From Bdellovibrio sp. (GTDB taxonomy: Bacteria; Bdellovibrionota; Bdellovibrionia; Bdellovibrionales; Bdellovibrionaceae): a stretch of DNA of 59,396 bases. A program made the translations under genes and the position numbers. Positions 8,271-17,424 of the stretch are shown one piece after another. The notes under the pieces are model-generated. The model saw nothing but the letters and a program-made list of their open reading frames with translations. It was not told where the DNA came from and did not search any database. The stretch lies in contig JACMRL010000012.1 of assembly GCA_014376435.1 (NCBI GenBank), positions 1-59,396 of the forward strand. Direction: 5' to 3'. Every line of letters begins with the position of its first letter. Position 1 is the first letter of the stretch.

Positions 8271-9362
8271 TTGGTGAGTAAAAATATTGTTCTATGCATG
8301 GATGGAACGGGTGATGAGCTTGGTGCAAGTAATACAAACCTTGCCCGTATTTATCAAATGTTACCGCCTTCAGACGCAAAGCAAATTACTTTTTACGATC
8401 CGGGAGTCGCGACGGGAAAAATTTTAAAGCCAGTTAAACTTTTTCAATTTATTACCGGGGCCGGAATTTCAAAGAATATAAAAAAAGCTTATACTTTTTT
8501 AGCAATGAATTACGAGCCGGGCGATCAAGTTTATTTATTTGGCTTTAGCCGTGGCGCATACACCGCCCGAAGTTTGATGGGGCTTATTAACTGCGTTCAT
8601 TTGTTATGGCCAGATCGGATTAACCAACTTGACCGTGCATATCGGCTTTATGCCGGTAAAGCCAAGAAAACAAAAACCGATCATTTCAGGTCTTTGCATG
8701 CGCGGCCCGCAGATATTTATTTAGTCGGTGTATTCGATACCGTGGGTTCTTTGCTAGGGCCGTTCTTTTTTAAAACCTTCGGAATGTTGATGGCATTTAT
8801 GATTGCGTCTACTTTTTATAATGATTTGTATATCGTGGTCGCAATGGTGATTGTTTTTGGTTTTTTGCTTTCACCTTGGGTTGTTAAACTAAACGCTTTT
8901 TTAGGTATTCATAAATTTCATAATACACAGTTATGTCCGGGCAATGTATTTGCTTATCATGCCGTATCGATCGATGAAAAACGCCGTAGCTTTAAACCTA
9001 GATTATGGAATGACAAAGATGATCCGCGTGTCGAGCAAATTTGGTTTGCGGGTACGCATAAAGATATTGGTGGACCCAGCTTAAATCCCGAAACCGCCAA
9101 TTCGTCATTACGTTGGATGATGAAGAATGCGCAAGCAAAGGGTTTATTAATTAATTACCAAGAAGGCGATTTAAAAATAAATACCGGGGGAGCGTTGACG
9201 CCGAATAAGTTTCCGCTCAATCTTTTTCCGGTGGCCCGTGGTTTAAAAAAGCATTATCGATTTCATGAGTCGGTTGAACAAAGAATTCAATTAAATCCTG
9301 ATTATGCCAGCGCAAAACGAATTAAAAAGCTAGATCCCATTTTTGTATGGGATCTAGCTTAA
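8271..9362 (+). CDS. DUF2235 alpha/beta-hydrolase (Tle-like phospholipase family)
   Basis: A 363-residue DUF2235 protein. It opens with Cys-Met-Asp-Gly-Thr-Gly and has the family nucleophile elbow Gly-Phe-Ser-Arg-Gly-Ala-Tyr-Thr-Ala-Arg (Ser93), the Phe-Asp-Thr-Val-Gly motif and the catalytic-type His in Ala-Gly-Thr-His-Lys-Asp-Ile-Gly-Gly. Two hydrophobic stretches in the middle (around residues 165-205) could insert in a membrane. DUF2235 includes type VI secretion lipase effectors (Tle1) but also many non-T6SS proteins; no T6SS, VgrG or immunity gene is adjacent, so an effector role is unsupported. The start is TTG 8271 or GTG 8274. A perfect hairpin covers its last codons. Confidence 0.82.
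   Translation: MVSKNIVLCMDGTGDELGASNTNLARIYQMLPPSDAKQITFYDPGVATGKILKPVKLFQFITGAGISKNIKKAYTFLAMNYEPGDQVYLFGFSRGAYTARSLMGLINCVHLLWPDRINQLDRAYRLYAGKAKKTKTDHFRSLHARPADIYLVGVFDTVGSLLGPFFFKTFGMLMAFMIASTFYNDLYIVVAMVIVFGFLLSPWVVKLNAFLGIHKFHNTQLCPGNVFAYHAVSIDEKRRSFKPRLWNDKDDPRVEQIWFAGTHKDIGGPSLNPETANSSLRWMMKNAQAKGLLINYQEGDLKINTGGALTPNKFPLNLFPVARGLKKHYRFHESVEQRIQLNPDYASAKRIKKLDPIFVWDLA
9327..9360. terminator. Perfect 14-bp hairpin at the 3' end of the DUF2235 gene
   Basis: AAGCTAGATCCCAT (9327-9340) and ATGGGATCTAGCTT (9347-9360) pair perfectly around a six-base loop, overlapping the last codons of the plus-strand gene. It is followed by AATTTTAG, a weak T-tract. It is a plausible terminator shared by the convergent genes on both sides. 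Confidence 0.6.
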
Positions 9363-9389
9363 TTTTAGTAGCAGGCCGAAGTACAAACA

Positions 9390-10136
9390 TTACCAAGGTA
9401 ATATTTGACCACGGTGAAAAAATCCGCCCGTAGGGCCGCTATCTGGTAGTAAGGCTAACGAAAAACTTGTTTGTGCGCCATCAGTTACTTCCATCATTGC
9501 TCCCGCGCCACCCATGTCTGTTTTAACCCAACCCGGATGTGCCGAATTAACTTTAATATTTGTATCCTTTAATTCGTGAGCGAGATGAATGGTAAATGCA
9601 TTCAAGGCTACTTTTGAAGAATTATATGCAAAAGCTTTACTTTCATAAATCATCGAGTTTGGATCAGAATGCAGAGTTTGTGATCCTAAAATACTTGAAA
9701 GATTCACGATACGACCCGTCGGCGCTTTTTTAATTAAGGGTAGCATCGTTTGGGTGAGCGCAATCACGCCAAAAAAATTAGCGTCAAAAGTTCTACGAAT
9801 GACTTCTAAAGATGTAGTGCTGGTTTGATTAGGTTTGCTATTCGAAGCATCTAGATTATCTAGGTATACACCCGCGTTATTCACAAGAATATCTAAATGA
9901 CCAAATTCTTTTTCAATATAATCGAAAGCATTTTTATGATCAGCTGTTTTAGTTACGTCCAAGATAACGTAGCTAGCGCTTAAACTTTTAAATGCGGCTA
10001 CAGTTTTTTCTCCGCTATCTTTACTACGCACGCCGATAATAACGTGTATTCCTTTTTTGGCTAGTTCACGAGCTGTCTCTAAGCCAATTCCGCGATTAGC
10101 ACCGGTGATTAACGCAATTTTTTTTGCTGACGTCAT
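9390..10136 (-). CDS. Short-chain dehydrogenase/reductase
   Basis: A 248-residue classical SDR. The nucleotide-binding motif Thr-Gly-Ala-Asn-Arg-Gly-Ile-Gly is at residues 14-21. Asn-Asn-Ala-Gly follows, then the catalytic Ser (Asn-Leu-Ser-Ser) and Tyr-x3-Lys (Tyr-Asn-Ser-Ser-Lys). After the catalytic motif come Pro-Gly-Trp-Val-x-Thr-Asp-Met-Gly-Gly, features of the carbonyl reductase-like subgroup. The Asn-Arg after the second Gly and an Arg-Ser at the end of beta-2 suggest NADP(H) preference (inference). Substrate not predictable. Monocistronic, converging with the DUF2235 gene. Confidence 0.88.
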   Translation of the reverse strand: MTSAKKIALITGANRGIGLETARELAKKGIHVIIGVRSKDSGEKTVAAFKSLSASYVILDVTKTADHKNAFDYIEKEFGHLDILVNNAGVYLDNLDASNSKPNQTSTTSLEVIRRTFDANFFGVIALTQTMLPLIKKAPTGRIVNLSSILGSQTLHSDPNSMIYESKAFAYNSSKVALNAFTIHLAHELKDTNIKVNSAHPGWVKTDMGGAGAMMEVTDGAQTSFSLALLPDSGPTGGFFHRGQILPW

Positions 10137-10214
10137 AGGTAGTCCTTTGTATTGATTGATATGTAATAAAAAAAGTTACAATGTAAGTTTGTTCCAAGCA
10201 AACTTATTATCTGA

Positions 10215-10412
10215 TTACTGAATAGTCGAAGTAGGAACACGAGACTGAGTAGATTCAATAACCTGCACTTTTTCTTGCGCAGGGGCGGTAATCGCTTCAG
10301 TCTTTTTCTTCCGATCTTCAACTTTTTTTGCACTTAATAAAACAGCAATGACTAGTCCGACAATAAAGAAGATAGGCATAATTAAATTACGTTGATTACG
10401 ACGTGGTTTCAC
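10215..10412 (-). CDS. Small single-span membrane protein
   Basis: A 65-residue protein with a basic N terminus (Lys-Pro-Arg-Arg-Asn-Gln-Arg), one hydrophobic helix (about residues 11-28) and a Lys/Glu- and Thr/Ser-rich C-terminal tail. The positive-inside pattern supports an inner-membrane anchor with the tail outside. No family recognised. It is 78 bases upstream of the SDR gene on the same strand. An overlapping reading frame in the same region (10133-10333) looks like a shadow. Confidence 0.45.
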   Translation of the reverse strand: MKPRRNQRNLIMPIFFIVGLVIAVLLSAKKVEDRKKKTEAITAPAQEKVQVIESTQSRVPTSTIQ

Positions 10413-10487
10413 ATTCCAGTATTCGGTAATTCTACACTTAGGCTTGAATAGATTTCTTATTTTGAGACACTATAATTTAGAACGCTA

Positions 10488-11099
10488 TCAAAAAGTATAC
10501 GATAGCGAGGCTAGTAAATTGGCGCCGCCCACGAAGTACAAAGTATTTTTTACCCCGTCTTGGGTTTGTTGAGAGGCATTGTAAATATTCAATGCTGCAA
10601 TCAGGCCATGAGTAATGGCTTTGATGTAGCGCTCTTGTCTTAGTAATTCTTTTTTCTGATCATTGTAGACTTTTAAAAATGAAATTTTCTGCGCATCACT
10701 TAAATCACGCGAATCATGCAAACTATTCATTAATAAGCGATCTTCATCGCCAATTTTCCATTTATAAGCACCGTAACCGATGCTTGCAATTCCGATCGTT
10801 TGAAAAAGGGCATACACACCTTTTTCGAGGGGATCGCTAGTTACATTTGCGCCCGCTATACCGCCGACCAATGCGACGCCCCCGCTAATGATATAACTAA
10901 TACCATTGGTTCGGTCGGCCGCGGCGGCCCGCGCGGCGACTTGGTCGTAATCGGTCCATTCCATCTCGATGGTTTTGTTGCGAAAGTTAGATTTTTTTTC
11001 TTGGGCAAAACTTACACTTGTAGAAATCAAGATCAAGATGACTAAGTATTTAAAGTTGCCAGCCAACTTGCAAATAAACAGTTTGTGCAAAATAGTCAT
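10488..11099 (-). CDS. Hypothetical membrane/secreted protein, last gene of envelope operon
   Basis: I place the start at ATG 11099, giving 203 residues. A hydrophobic signal-like segment ends at Val-Ser-Phe-Ala-Gln, and two further Gly/Ala-rich hydrophobic helices (Ile-Ser-Gly-Gly-Val-Ala-Leu-Val-Gly-Gly and Gly-Ile-Ala-Ser-Ile-Gly-Tyr-Gly) and a C-terminal one follow. It overlaps the 3' end of the preceding gene by 50 bases. No recognisable family; the Gly-rich hairpin resembles small membrane-inserted modules. Confidence 0.6.
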   Translation of the reverse strand: MTILHKLFICKLAGNFKYLVILILISTSVSFAQEKKSNFRNKTIEMEWTDYDQVAARAAAADRTNGISYIISGGVALVGGIAGANVTSDPLEKGVYALFQTIGIASIGYGAYKWKIGDEDRLLMNSLHDSRDLSDAQKISFLKVYNDQKKELLRQERYIKAITHGLIAALNIYNASQQTQDGVKNTLYFVGGANLLASLSYTF

Positions 11100-12114
11100 C
11101 CTTTCTCCAAGGTAATTGCGTGGTTGAAAACAAAATCCCTGCGTTGATTTGTTCAAGGCCGTAAAAAACTCCTAACGACGCGCCATTGCTATCTAGACCA
11201 AAACCTAAGTTCATGGCGCCGTATTTATATAATGCACCAAAATGAATTTTTTCAGAGCTATCTTCTTCGTAATTTAAACTTTTATAATCAACTAACAAAT
11301 CTAATTTTCCGTACAGCATGGGTGGTGAAATTCCGAAACCAATTTGGGCTTCAACCGGATGCTTCAGCTCATCGTATTTTTCATCGATGTTGCCTAAATT
11401 TACAATCTTAGTAGAAATACGTGGAGACCAGGGTAGGGGAAAATTGTAAGTGACAGCCGGTTGAATAAATAACGCCGTTTGCTTTTTTGGCTTAATAGCC
11501 TCTAGGCCTTGCGCGGTGCTTAACGCAATTAATTTGAAACGTTGTCTAATAAATTTCCAGTCTAATTTGCTGATCTCAATTCCGAAATCAAAATCACGAA
11601 ATGAATAGCCGGACTGAATCGTTAAATCTTGTTCTTCAACCGCAAATAATTCTACATCAGGGTTTGCATCATTACGAATAACGGAAAAGTATTTGTATGA
11701 AACCGGAGAAAATCGCGAGTTAAGATATTGAGAAGTAAACATCACGTCGACATTTGATTCGGCTTGCAAAACGCGTTCTTCCGAAAATAAGTCGTTAATT
11801 AGGCTTTGATCTGTATTGCCATTTAAAAGGCGGCGAGTTTTCGATAAGTTTGAATAGCCGTTCGACAATAGCCCCTCAGCTTTTAAGCTTCCCTTCAAGG
11901 CCTTTGGAGTCATTGCGGGATTACAGGGAATACCATCAGCAACTTCTTTTAAGCCCAAACAAGCAAAGGCCAAAGATTTTACAATTAATGAACCATGCTG
12001 GGTTTCAAAAGTACGGGCGTTACGACTAAAAGATAAATCAGAAGCTGCATGGGCAGAGGTTGAAAATAATAAAACGAGTAAAATTTTACTTTTGCAGCTT
12101 ATCATTCGTCTCAC
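11050..12114 (-). CDS. Putative outer-membrane beta-barrel or surface protein
   Basis: A 354-residue protein with signal peptide (cleavage near Ala-His-Ala-Ala). The C-terminal half alternates hydrophobic and polar residues with many Tyr/Phe/Gly (Tyr-Gly-Ala-Met-Asn-Leu-Gly-Phe-Gly and similar), typical of beta-barrel strands. The start could be Met1 or Met4. It overlaps the upstream lipoprotein gene by 29 bases and the downstream gene by 50, so this is one tightly packed operon. Function unknown; by context it works with the two lipoproteins in the envelope. Confidence 0.65.
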   Translation of the reverse strand: MRRMISCKSKILLVLLFSTSAHAASDLSFSRNARTFETQHGSLIVKSLAFACLGLKEVADGIPCNPAMTPKALKGSLKAEGLLSNGYSNLSKTRRLLNGNTDQSLINDLFSEERVLQAESNVDVMFTSQYLNSRFSPVSYKYFSVIRNDANPDVELFAVEEQDLTIQSGYSFRDFDFGIEISKLDWKFIRQRFKLIALSTAQGLEAIKPKKQTALFIQPAVTYNFPLPWSPRISTKIVNLGNIDEKYDELKHPVEAQIGFGISPPMLYGKLDLLVDYKSLNYEEDSSEKIHFGALYKYGAMNLGFGLDSNGASLGVFYGLEQINAGILFSTTQLPWRKDDYFAQTVYLQVGWQL

Positions 12115-12982
12115 AGCTTATAATCTGAGAGCCGACACCAAGTGATTTATAAATGTGTTCTAAAGAATTTGTATTAAAACTATTGAGCACAATACCGGCG
12201 GCATTTAACGAAGCTACGCTGGAAGTTAAATCGACGATTGTTACAGCTGTTTTCATAATTTCTTCTTTTTTCTCGGGCATTGCTTTTGCGACGTCCTCGT
12301 AACCACTTAATAATACTTTTGAAGCTCTGGTTAAATGATCTCTAAATTCGGTGAATCTGGCAACACACTGGCCATTTTCTTTAACGACTTTAGGCATGAA
12401 TGATTTTAGCTCGGCCGATTCAAGCATGGTACGTACTAAAATAACTTTTAAGATCGCTGAGTAGACTAAATCAGCCGGACTAAGGTTGGGGGCGGAGTTC
12501 AATATGCGGATTGCGATCTCTAGGTACTTAGTTTTTTCTTGAGCAATTTTTGGTACGATTGAAATTGTTTGCATCATTTTAAGTTGAGTGATGAGTAAAA
12601 CTGACAGACCGTTCAATTTTTCCCCGTTTGATTCAGGATCAAAATCTGTGCTTTGAATTTTATAGTTCGAGATTTGCTTACCCATTTGAAATGCATTAGC
12701 TATTTCATAAATGCGAATTCCAGATTTTTTTGCGTAGGCTGATGCTAAGGTTACCCGTAAATCAGTTGTTTCTTGCGACAAGTCCGCCCCGTCATTGGCG
12801 GCTTCATCGCGATTACCAATTTCAGCAGTTAGTAATGAAATCGCATCATCAACGCGATCGTCATCAATCAAACGATAGGCGCGCAGCTGCACGCCTTCTT
12901 CATCTTGATTACGGCTTTTGCCACAACCAACTAAGCCGATGATTAATAACGCAGTAAAAATTAACTTCAGGCTATTTTTCAT
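12086..12982 (-). CDS. Putative lipoprotein with helical-repeat character
   Basis: A 298-residue protein with lipobox Leu-Val-Gly-Cys (Cys20). The mature part is alpha-helical and starts with a TPR-like segment (Asp-Asp-Arg-Val-Asp-Asp-Ala-Ile-Ser-Leu-Leu). It overlaps its upstream neighbour by 11 bases. It is the second gene of a four-gene minus-strand operon of envelope proteins. No established family is recognised. Confidence 0.65.
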   Translation of the reverse strand: MKNSLKLIFTALLIIGLVGCGKSRNQDEEGVQLRAYRLIDDDRVDDAISLLTAEIGNRDEAANDGADLSQETTDLRVTLASAYAKKSGIRIYEIANAFQMGKQISNYKIQSTDFDPESNGEKLNGLSVLLITQLKMMQTISIVPKIAQEKTKYLEIAIRILNSAPNLSPADLVYSAILKVILVRTMLESAELKSFMPKVVKENGQCVARFTEFRDHLTRASKVLLSGYEDVAKAMPEKKEEIMKTAVTIVDLTSSVASLNAAGIVLNSFNTNSLEHIYKSLGVGSQIISCETNDKLQK

Positions 12983-13778
12983 TAACTAAGGGGCCGTTCA
13001 AGTAAGCTTCTTCAATTTGACCAGCGGCTGAAACCTTTAGTTTACCGTCAAAAATAATCGCGCCGGTTTTTTTAGATAAGCCTCGTACCGTAGCAGTTGT
13101 TCCATCTAATGATACGACATCTAAATACCAAACTAGCTGTTTTGTTTGCGCAAACATAATATCTTTACAAGTTGTGGACTCGGTAGCGCTAGTTGAGAAT
13201 GTACAAGCAGTGATTTTTGGCTCTAATACTTCCGAAGGTAAAACTCTTTTCAAATTTAACTCATTAAATTTAAATTCAACGCGTCCTTCGCTAAAATCAG
13301 CCGTCATCACATCAAAAAAATCGACCGAATAACAAGACGCCAGTGAATACTTGATCTCATTTAAAGGAATAACGCTTTCGGCGGCAATCTTGTAAGCGAA
13401 GGTTTGACACTTTTTATCTAGAAGACTTGAAGGAATTTGAAATTGTCCTTGCGACAAAAATTTCTGATTTTTTAAAGTAGGTAATTGTTCAAGTGCTTTT
13501 TCATTCATTTTTTGTACAACATCAAACATTGACAGCGAAGTAATCTCGCCTTGCGTTTTAACCAGCGTTTGAACTTGCGAAATAAAATGCTTCAGGTTTC
13601 CGATATGAACTTGTAGTTGAGAAATTTTTTGGTCTAATTCAACTTGTGAATTCACTTTAAATTCAGTCGAGGTTTTATCGCTAAAACCTTCGGGCTTGCG
13701 TTCGTTCACCTTAGATTGGCAAGACGTAATAACGGAAAAACTTAAAGCGATTGCAGTTAATATACCTAATTTGTTCAT
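12972..13778 (-). CDS. Putative lipoprotein with coiled coil, first gene of envelope operon
   Basis: A 268-residue predicted lipoprotein (lipobox Val-Ile-Thr-Ser-Cys, Cys20). Residues 45-75 form an amphipathic coiled-coil-like helix (Val-Glu-Leu-Asp-Gln-Lys-Ile-Ser-Gln-Leu-Gln), followed by a mixed alpha/beta domain with four cysteines. It is the promoter-proximal gene of the 13778-10488 operon, whose four genes overlap each other. Function unknown. Confidence 0.65.
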   Translation of the reverse strand: MNKLGILTAIALSFSVITSCQSKVNERKPEGFSDKTSTEFKVNSQVELDQKISQLQVHIGNLKHFISQVQTLVKTQGEITSLSMFDVVQKMNEKALEQLPTLKNQKFLSQGQFQIPSSLLDKKCQTFAYKIAAESVIPLNEIKYSLASCYSVDFFDVMTADFSEGRVEFKFNELNLKRVLPSEVLEPKITACTFSTSATESTTCKDIMFAQTKQLVWYLDVVSLDGTTATVRGLSKKTGAIIFDGKLKVSAAGQIEEAYLNGPLVNEK

Positions 13779-14146
13779 AATGATTCGTTACCGTTCCAAT
13801 TTCTGTAGGCCTAATTTTTCTTTCTGCAAACTAAAGCGATCTTCCTGGGAGTTACCAAGCGAGAAGCGTTCCATAATTAAAATGTGTTTTATTTGATTAG
13901 AAAGCAAAAGCGTGACTAAACATTTTACAATATAACGTTTAGTGCCGACAAAAAGTGAATTCAAAAATTTGACAGGAATATAATTTACAAAAAAAATCGT
14001 TTAAAAAATTAAGCCCCGTAAAACGACATTGTGTAAACAAACTGATCAGTTCAAGGTGTCTCAAATCAATACATTTGAATTAAGCGCGGTTTAGTTTTCG
14101 CATCATGTTCGACGGATCATAGTTTTTATAAAAAAGGACGGAACAC
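13779..14146. other. Divergent intergenic region, no gene seen
   Basis: About 370 AT-rich bases between two divergent secreted-protein genes. I see no convincing reading frame or RNA gene. It must hold promoters for both operons. The plus-strand gene has a clear ribosome site (AAAAAGGACGG) just before 14147. Confidence 0.4.
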
Positions 14147-15127
14147 ATGAAGTTTAATATCGGTCTTAAAATTTTAAGTTTGGTTTTAGTCAGCCAGACT
14201 TTATGGGCGCAATCTTCACAAGAATTAGTAAAACGCGACGTTTTGAAAATCGTAAAAACATTTTCACGTGAAACGCGCTTGTATAGCTATTTCGGAATGC
14301 CCGTAAAAACAAAATCAGATGGTTCTAAAACGATCGATTCATGGTTTGAAAAAGATCAAAATCGTCAGCAGTGGTTAGTAAACTTTGTGGAAAGCCGTGC
14401 GGGCGCTTTTTGGAATTTAAACGAGCACGGAACATTTAAAGTGAACGCTGGGCACGGAATGTATTTCGCACTTGACCCCAATAGCAGTCGCGAATACGGC
14501 GACACAATGATTACGTTAGACGTACCACAAGGTTCAAATTATATTACCACCGTGAGTACAATCACATTGAAGCCAGATACCTTATCCGCTTTAGTTAAAG
14601 AAGGTGTGATCACGGCAGCGCAATTAAAAGTAACTCCAAATACTTTAGGTCTTGAAACCGGTTTAACGGCAGAAGCTTTAAAAAATATGGTTTTACCGGA
14701 AAATCAAAATTTCCGTATTTTAGTACAAAACGTATTTCAAGCTTTACAAATTAAGTTCATCGAGTACGGATACAAAGCTCATCAAAATGGTTTTTGCCAA
14801 GGCGGCCGTCAAACCGCGATCATTTTTGTCGGTTCAAAACCTGCGGATCAAAGTTCAAGTGATGTCAGAGCCATGATTGAACCACAGTTTACAAAACTAG
14901 GATTAGCCGCGGATTATTTAGTAGGTTTCTTTCCGGAACCAACAAATACATTTGTAGCTTTAACGATGAAGTATCGCACCGTGGTTTCTGAAATTCGTAG
15001 TACGGCAATGGATGCTCCGAAGTTAGTGAATCGTCCCAAAGCCAACGCGATTATTTCCCGTTACATGACTCCGCAAGAGACCGCTTATTTACGTTCTTTA
15101 AGTTTTGAATGTAAGACTCCGCAGTAA
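14147..15127 (+). CDS. Secreted hypothetical protein
   Basis: A 326-residue protein with a signal peptide ending Leu-Trp-Ala-Gln (about residue 22). The mature chain is soluble, with Gly-rich motifs (Asn-Ala-Gly-His-Gly-Met-Tyr, Asn-Gly-Phe-Cys-Gln-Gly-Gly-Arg-Gln) and only two cysteines, likely paired. A strong ribosome site precedes ATG 14147. It reads like a conserved exported protein of unknown fold; no catalytic signature is evident. The next gene starts 4 bases after its stop, suggesting an operon with an EamA-type transporter. Confidence 0.65.
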   Translation: MKFNIGLKILSLVLVSQTLWAQSSQELVKRDVLKIVKTFSRETRLYSYFGMPVKTKSDGSKTIDSWFEKDQNRQQWLVNFVESRAGAFWNLNEHGTFKVNAGHGMYFALDPNSSREYGDTMITLDVPQGSNYITTVSTITLKPDTLSALVKEGVITAAQLKVTPNTLGLETGLTAEALKNMVLPENQNFRILVQNVFQALQIKFIEYGYKAHQNGFCQGGRQTAIIFVGSKPADQSSSDVRAMIEPQFTKLGLAADYLVGFFPEPTNTFVALTMKYRTVVSEIRSTAMDAPKLVNRPKANAIISRYMTPQETAYLRSLSFECKTPQ

Positions 15128-15131
15128 TTAT

Positions 15132-15551
15132 ATGAATAACTGGCAAATGTACGCATTAGGATCGGCTTTTTTTGCAGGTCTAACGGCGATTCTAGGAAAA
15201 ATCGGCGTGCAAGGGATAAACTCAAACCTTGCCACTTTTGTACGAACGATCGTTATTTTATTTGTGACCGCGGCGATTATTAGTCTACGCGGCGAGTGGC
15301 AAAAAATTGAGTTCACATCCAGCCGGACACTTATTTTTTTAGTTTTGTCCGGAATTGCGACGGGTTTATCGTGGCTTTGTTATTACCGAGCCTTGCAATT
15401 AGGCCCAGCCTCAAAAGTAGCTCCGTTAGATAAGCTAAGCGTTGTTTTCGTAATTATTTTAGCTCTTATTTTCTTAGGAGAAAAATTAACTTTGAAAGCA
15501 AGTCTAGGTGCGGGATTAGTGGTCGCAGGATCTTTGGTTTTAGCTTTATAG
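15132..15551 (+). CDS. Half-size EamA/DMT-family membrane protein
   Basis: 139 residues from ATG 15132, with five hydrophobic helices forming one EamA repeat. The motif Ser-Trp-Leu-Cys-Tyr-Tyr-Arg-Ala-Leu-Gln-Leu-Gly is typical of the single-repeat DMT proteins of about 140 residues, and the C-terminal Leu-Gly-Glu-Lys-Leu segment precedes the last helix. Such proteins work as dimers; substrates are mostly unknown. It starts 4 bases after the stop of the secreted protein. Confidence 0.85.
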   Translation: MNNWQMYALGSAFFAGLTAILGKIGVQGINSNLATFVRTIVILFVTAAIISLRGEWQKIEFTSSRTLIFLVLSGIATGLSWLCYYRALQLGPASKVAPLDKLSVVFVIILALIFLGEKLTLKASLGAGLVVAGSLVLAL

Positions 15552-15555
15552 AAAG

Positions 15556-16395
15556 TTAATTCCAAATTTTAGGAATGGGAATCGCTGAGACATCCGATTT
15601 TCCTAAATTTCCTAAATTCCAATTATCTTCAATCAAATTTAGTAAACTAAATATATCTAAAGCCATTGAAATGACCGCAGGTTTTACCGCAGGCCCTATA
15701 ATCGACGTGTAAATTTGATTTTTTGAACCGGAACCGCTTTCATCAAAAGTAGAAATCAAAACTGTGCTGGCCATAAACTTTGCATCATTAAGGTAACTTG
15801 AAAAAGTTTTATCATACCATTTGTCGGCAAACGCCACACCGGTGTCATGACCATCGCTTTTCAGATTCGGAATATAAAATACGTAATTGGGTAAATTTCC
15901 ATTTTTTGCATCGACCTCAAATTGGCTTGCGTTAACAATATTTGCACAACGAGCCGGATTTTTTTGAATATTTATATAACTAATGAAGGGATTGTGTTTA
16001 CGTGCATAATTTGCTTTCGATGATCCGGTAAAACAATTTCCGGGGTAATCTTCGGCATAAACTTTCCAAGTTAAAGATTTGGCTTCTAATAAATCGACAA
16101 TATTTTTTGAGTTAATATTGATTGATCCATCGCCCGAAACTCCGTTCAATGATCCTGAGGTTAAAGCGATGTAGTTACCTTGCGATGGGTGCGTAGTGGA
16201 TGAAAAGTTTGAAAAGTGAGCGCCCTTATCAGCCAGTTTCTTAAAAAATGGTTGTTTAATGGCGGCAGCGTAATTTGTATTTTCAAAAATAACAAAGATA
16301 GCCCGGTCGAAATATTTACCGCTTCCTGGCAGCGCAAGGCTTGGTAACGAAAAACTAAGAATGATTAACGAACTGAGAAATTTAATTCCTGACAT
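15556..16395 (-). CDS. Secreted phosphoesterase (acid phosphatase/phospholipase C-like)
   Basis: 279 residues from ATG 16395, chosen because GGAGGG lies five bases upstream; Met 16407 is the alternative. The signal peptide is followed by an alkaline-phosphatase-superfamily phosphoesterase domain (PF04185 type). The first metal motif is Val-Ile-Phe-Glu-Asn-Thr-Asn-Tyr, and the nucleophile region is Thr-His-Pro-Ser-Gln-Gly-Asn-Tyr-Ile-Ala-Leu-Thr-Ser-Gly. Later come Pro-Asn-Leu-x-x-Asp-Gly-His-Asp and Thr-Phe-Asp-Glu-Ser. These match acid phosphatases/PLC-like enzymes acting on phosphomonoesters or phospholipids outside the cytoplasm. It converges tightly with the EamA gene. Confidence 0.85.
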   Translation of the reverse strand: MSGIKFLSSLIILSFSLPSLALPGSGKYFDRAIFVIFENTNYAAAIKQPFFKKLADKGAHFSNFSSTTHPSQGNYIALTSGSLNGVSGDGSININSKNIVDLLEAKSLTWKVYAEDYPGNCFTGSSKANYARKHNPFISYINIQKNPARCANIVNASQFEVDAKNGNLPNYVFYIPNLKSDGHDTGVAFADKWYDKTFSSYLNDAKFMASTVLISTFDESGSGSKNQIYTSIIGPAVKPAVISMALDIFSLLNLIEDNWNLGNLGKSDVSAIPIPKIWN

Positions 16396-16672
16396 AAAAC
16401 CCTCCATGGTTTTTTAGTTAACCGCTGATTAGCGTCAAACAACCTAATTGGCCTAACGGCTTTCATCTTATTAGCATCAGGCAAACCACTTCTGTTGAGC
16501 AAAATATAGATTCATTTTTATGGAAACTAGACCATGATTTTCTCTACACCGCGAAATTGAGCATTTTTAGAAGATTTGACGTTACTAAGGTCGCCTTACT
16601 GAGGGTAAAGAAATACGAATAGCAAATAGATAGACGACTGCAGAGTGATTAAATTAAGATCCTCTCTAGAGA

Positions 16673-17257
16673 ATGAGCCAACTTTTAAATAATTTATTAT
16701 GGATTGAAGAATTACTACCGGACTCGGTTATTTCAAAAAACTTACTGGGCGGGGTAGCTTATTACTTGGATGAAAAACAAGTTTTAATTCTAATCGAATC
16801 AGGTAAAACGCGGGTTTATAAAGGTATCGAGTATCCATTTGAAATCTGGAACGGCTGTTTATTTCCGATTGAAAAAATAAAGCAAAATACCGTCTATGCT
16901 AAATTTCAATTTTTAGAAAATCATCCGGCTTCAAAAAACTGGCTTTATCTGCCAGCGGATACGGAAGAATTCGAAGATAAAATTAGGCAAGTGATACGCG
17001 AACTTAAAAAACGTAACCCTTTATTTGGCTCGGTCGTAAAAGAAAGTGCTGCCGGTAAGCGGGCGCGTTTAGAGACAGATGACGATGATATCGATACAAG
17101 TAAACCCAGACTTTTTAATAACGAGTCGTCGGTGTCTAAAGCGCCGCAGGTCAAAAAAGCAGTGAAGCCTGCAGCCAAACCAACTAAAAAAGTTAAAGCC
17201 GATAAAAAGTCTGAAAATTATTTGCTACTTTCAGTGTTGAAACGAAACAGGAAGTAG
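16673..17257 (+). CDS. Hypothetical protein with basic C-terminal tail
   Basis: 194 residues. Residues 1-115 form a compact domain with Leu-Leu-Gly-Gly-Val-Ala-Tyr-Tyr-Leu-Asp and Asn-Trp-Leu-Tyr-Leu-Pro, which faintly recalls the TfoX N-terminal/MmcQ-like fold (weak). Residues 120-194 are a Lys/Ala/Pro-rich low-complexity tail reminiscent of nucleic-acid-binding tails. It is monocistronic. A DNA- or RNA-associated role is only a suggestion. Confidence 0.6.
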   Translation: MSQLLNNLLWIEELLPDSVISKNLLGGVAYYLDEKQVLILIESGKTRVYKGIEYPFEIWNGCLFPIEKIKQNTVYAKFQFLENHPASKNWLYLPADTEEFEDKIRQVIRELKKRNPLFGSVVKESAAGKRARLETDDDDIDTSKPRLFNNESSVSKAPQVKKAVKPAAKPTKKVKADKKSENYLLLSVLKRNRK

Positions 17258-17424
17258 TTATAAAAATAGTTAAGTTCTGACGAAGTTTATGAGCGCATCA
17301 AAATCATTTTGATCTGTTTTTTGCGCCCTTTTTTAAAATATCTGTGGATGTGCATAGGGTCTAGGCTAGGCCTTGATTTTGTAAAAGCGGCTAACTGGCT
17401 GGAAGAAGTGGGCCGTTCAGATGT

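Noticed and set aside
8271..9362. DUF2235 protein as a type VI secretion effector
   Set aside because: No VgrG, PAAR, chaperone or immunity-like gene is adjacent; family membership alone is not enough.
10133..10333. Overlapping minus-strand 66-codon frame
   Set aside because: Its sequence is a Lys/Arg/Leu-rich shadow of the small membrane protein at 10215-10412, which has the more protein-like composition.
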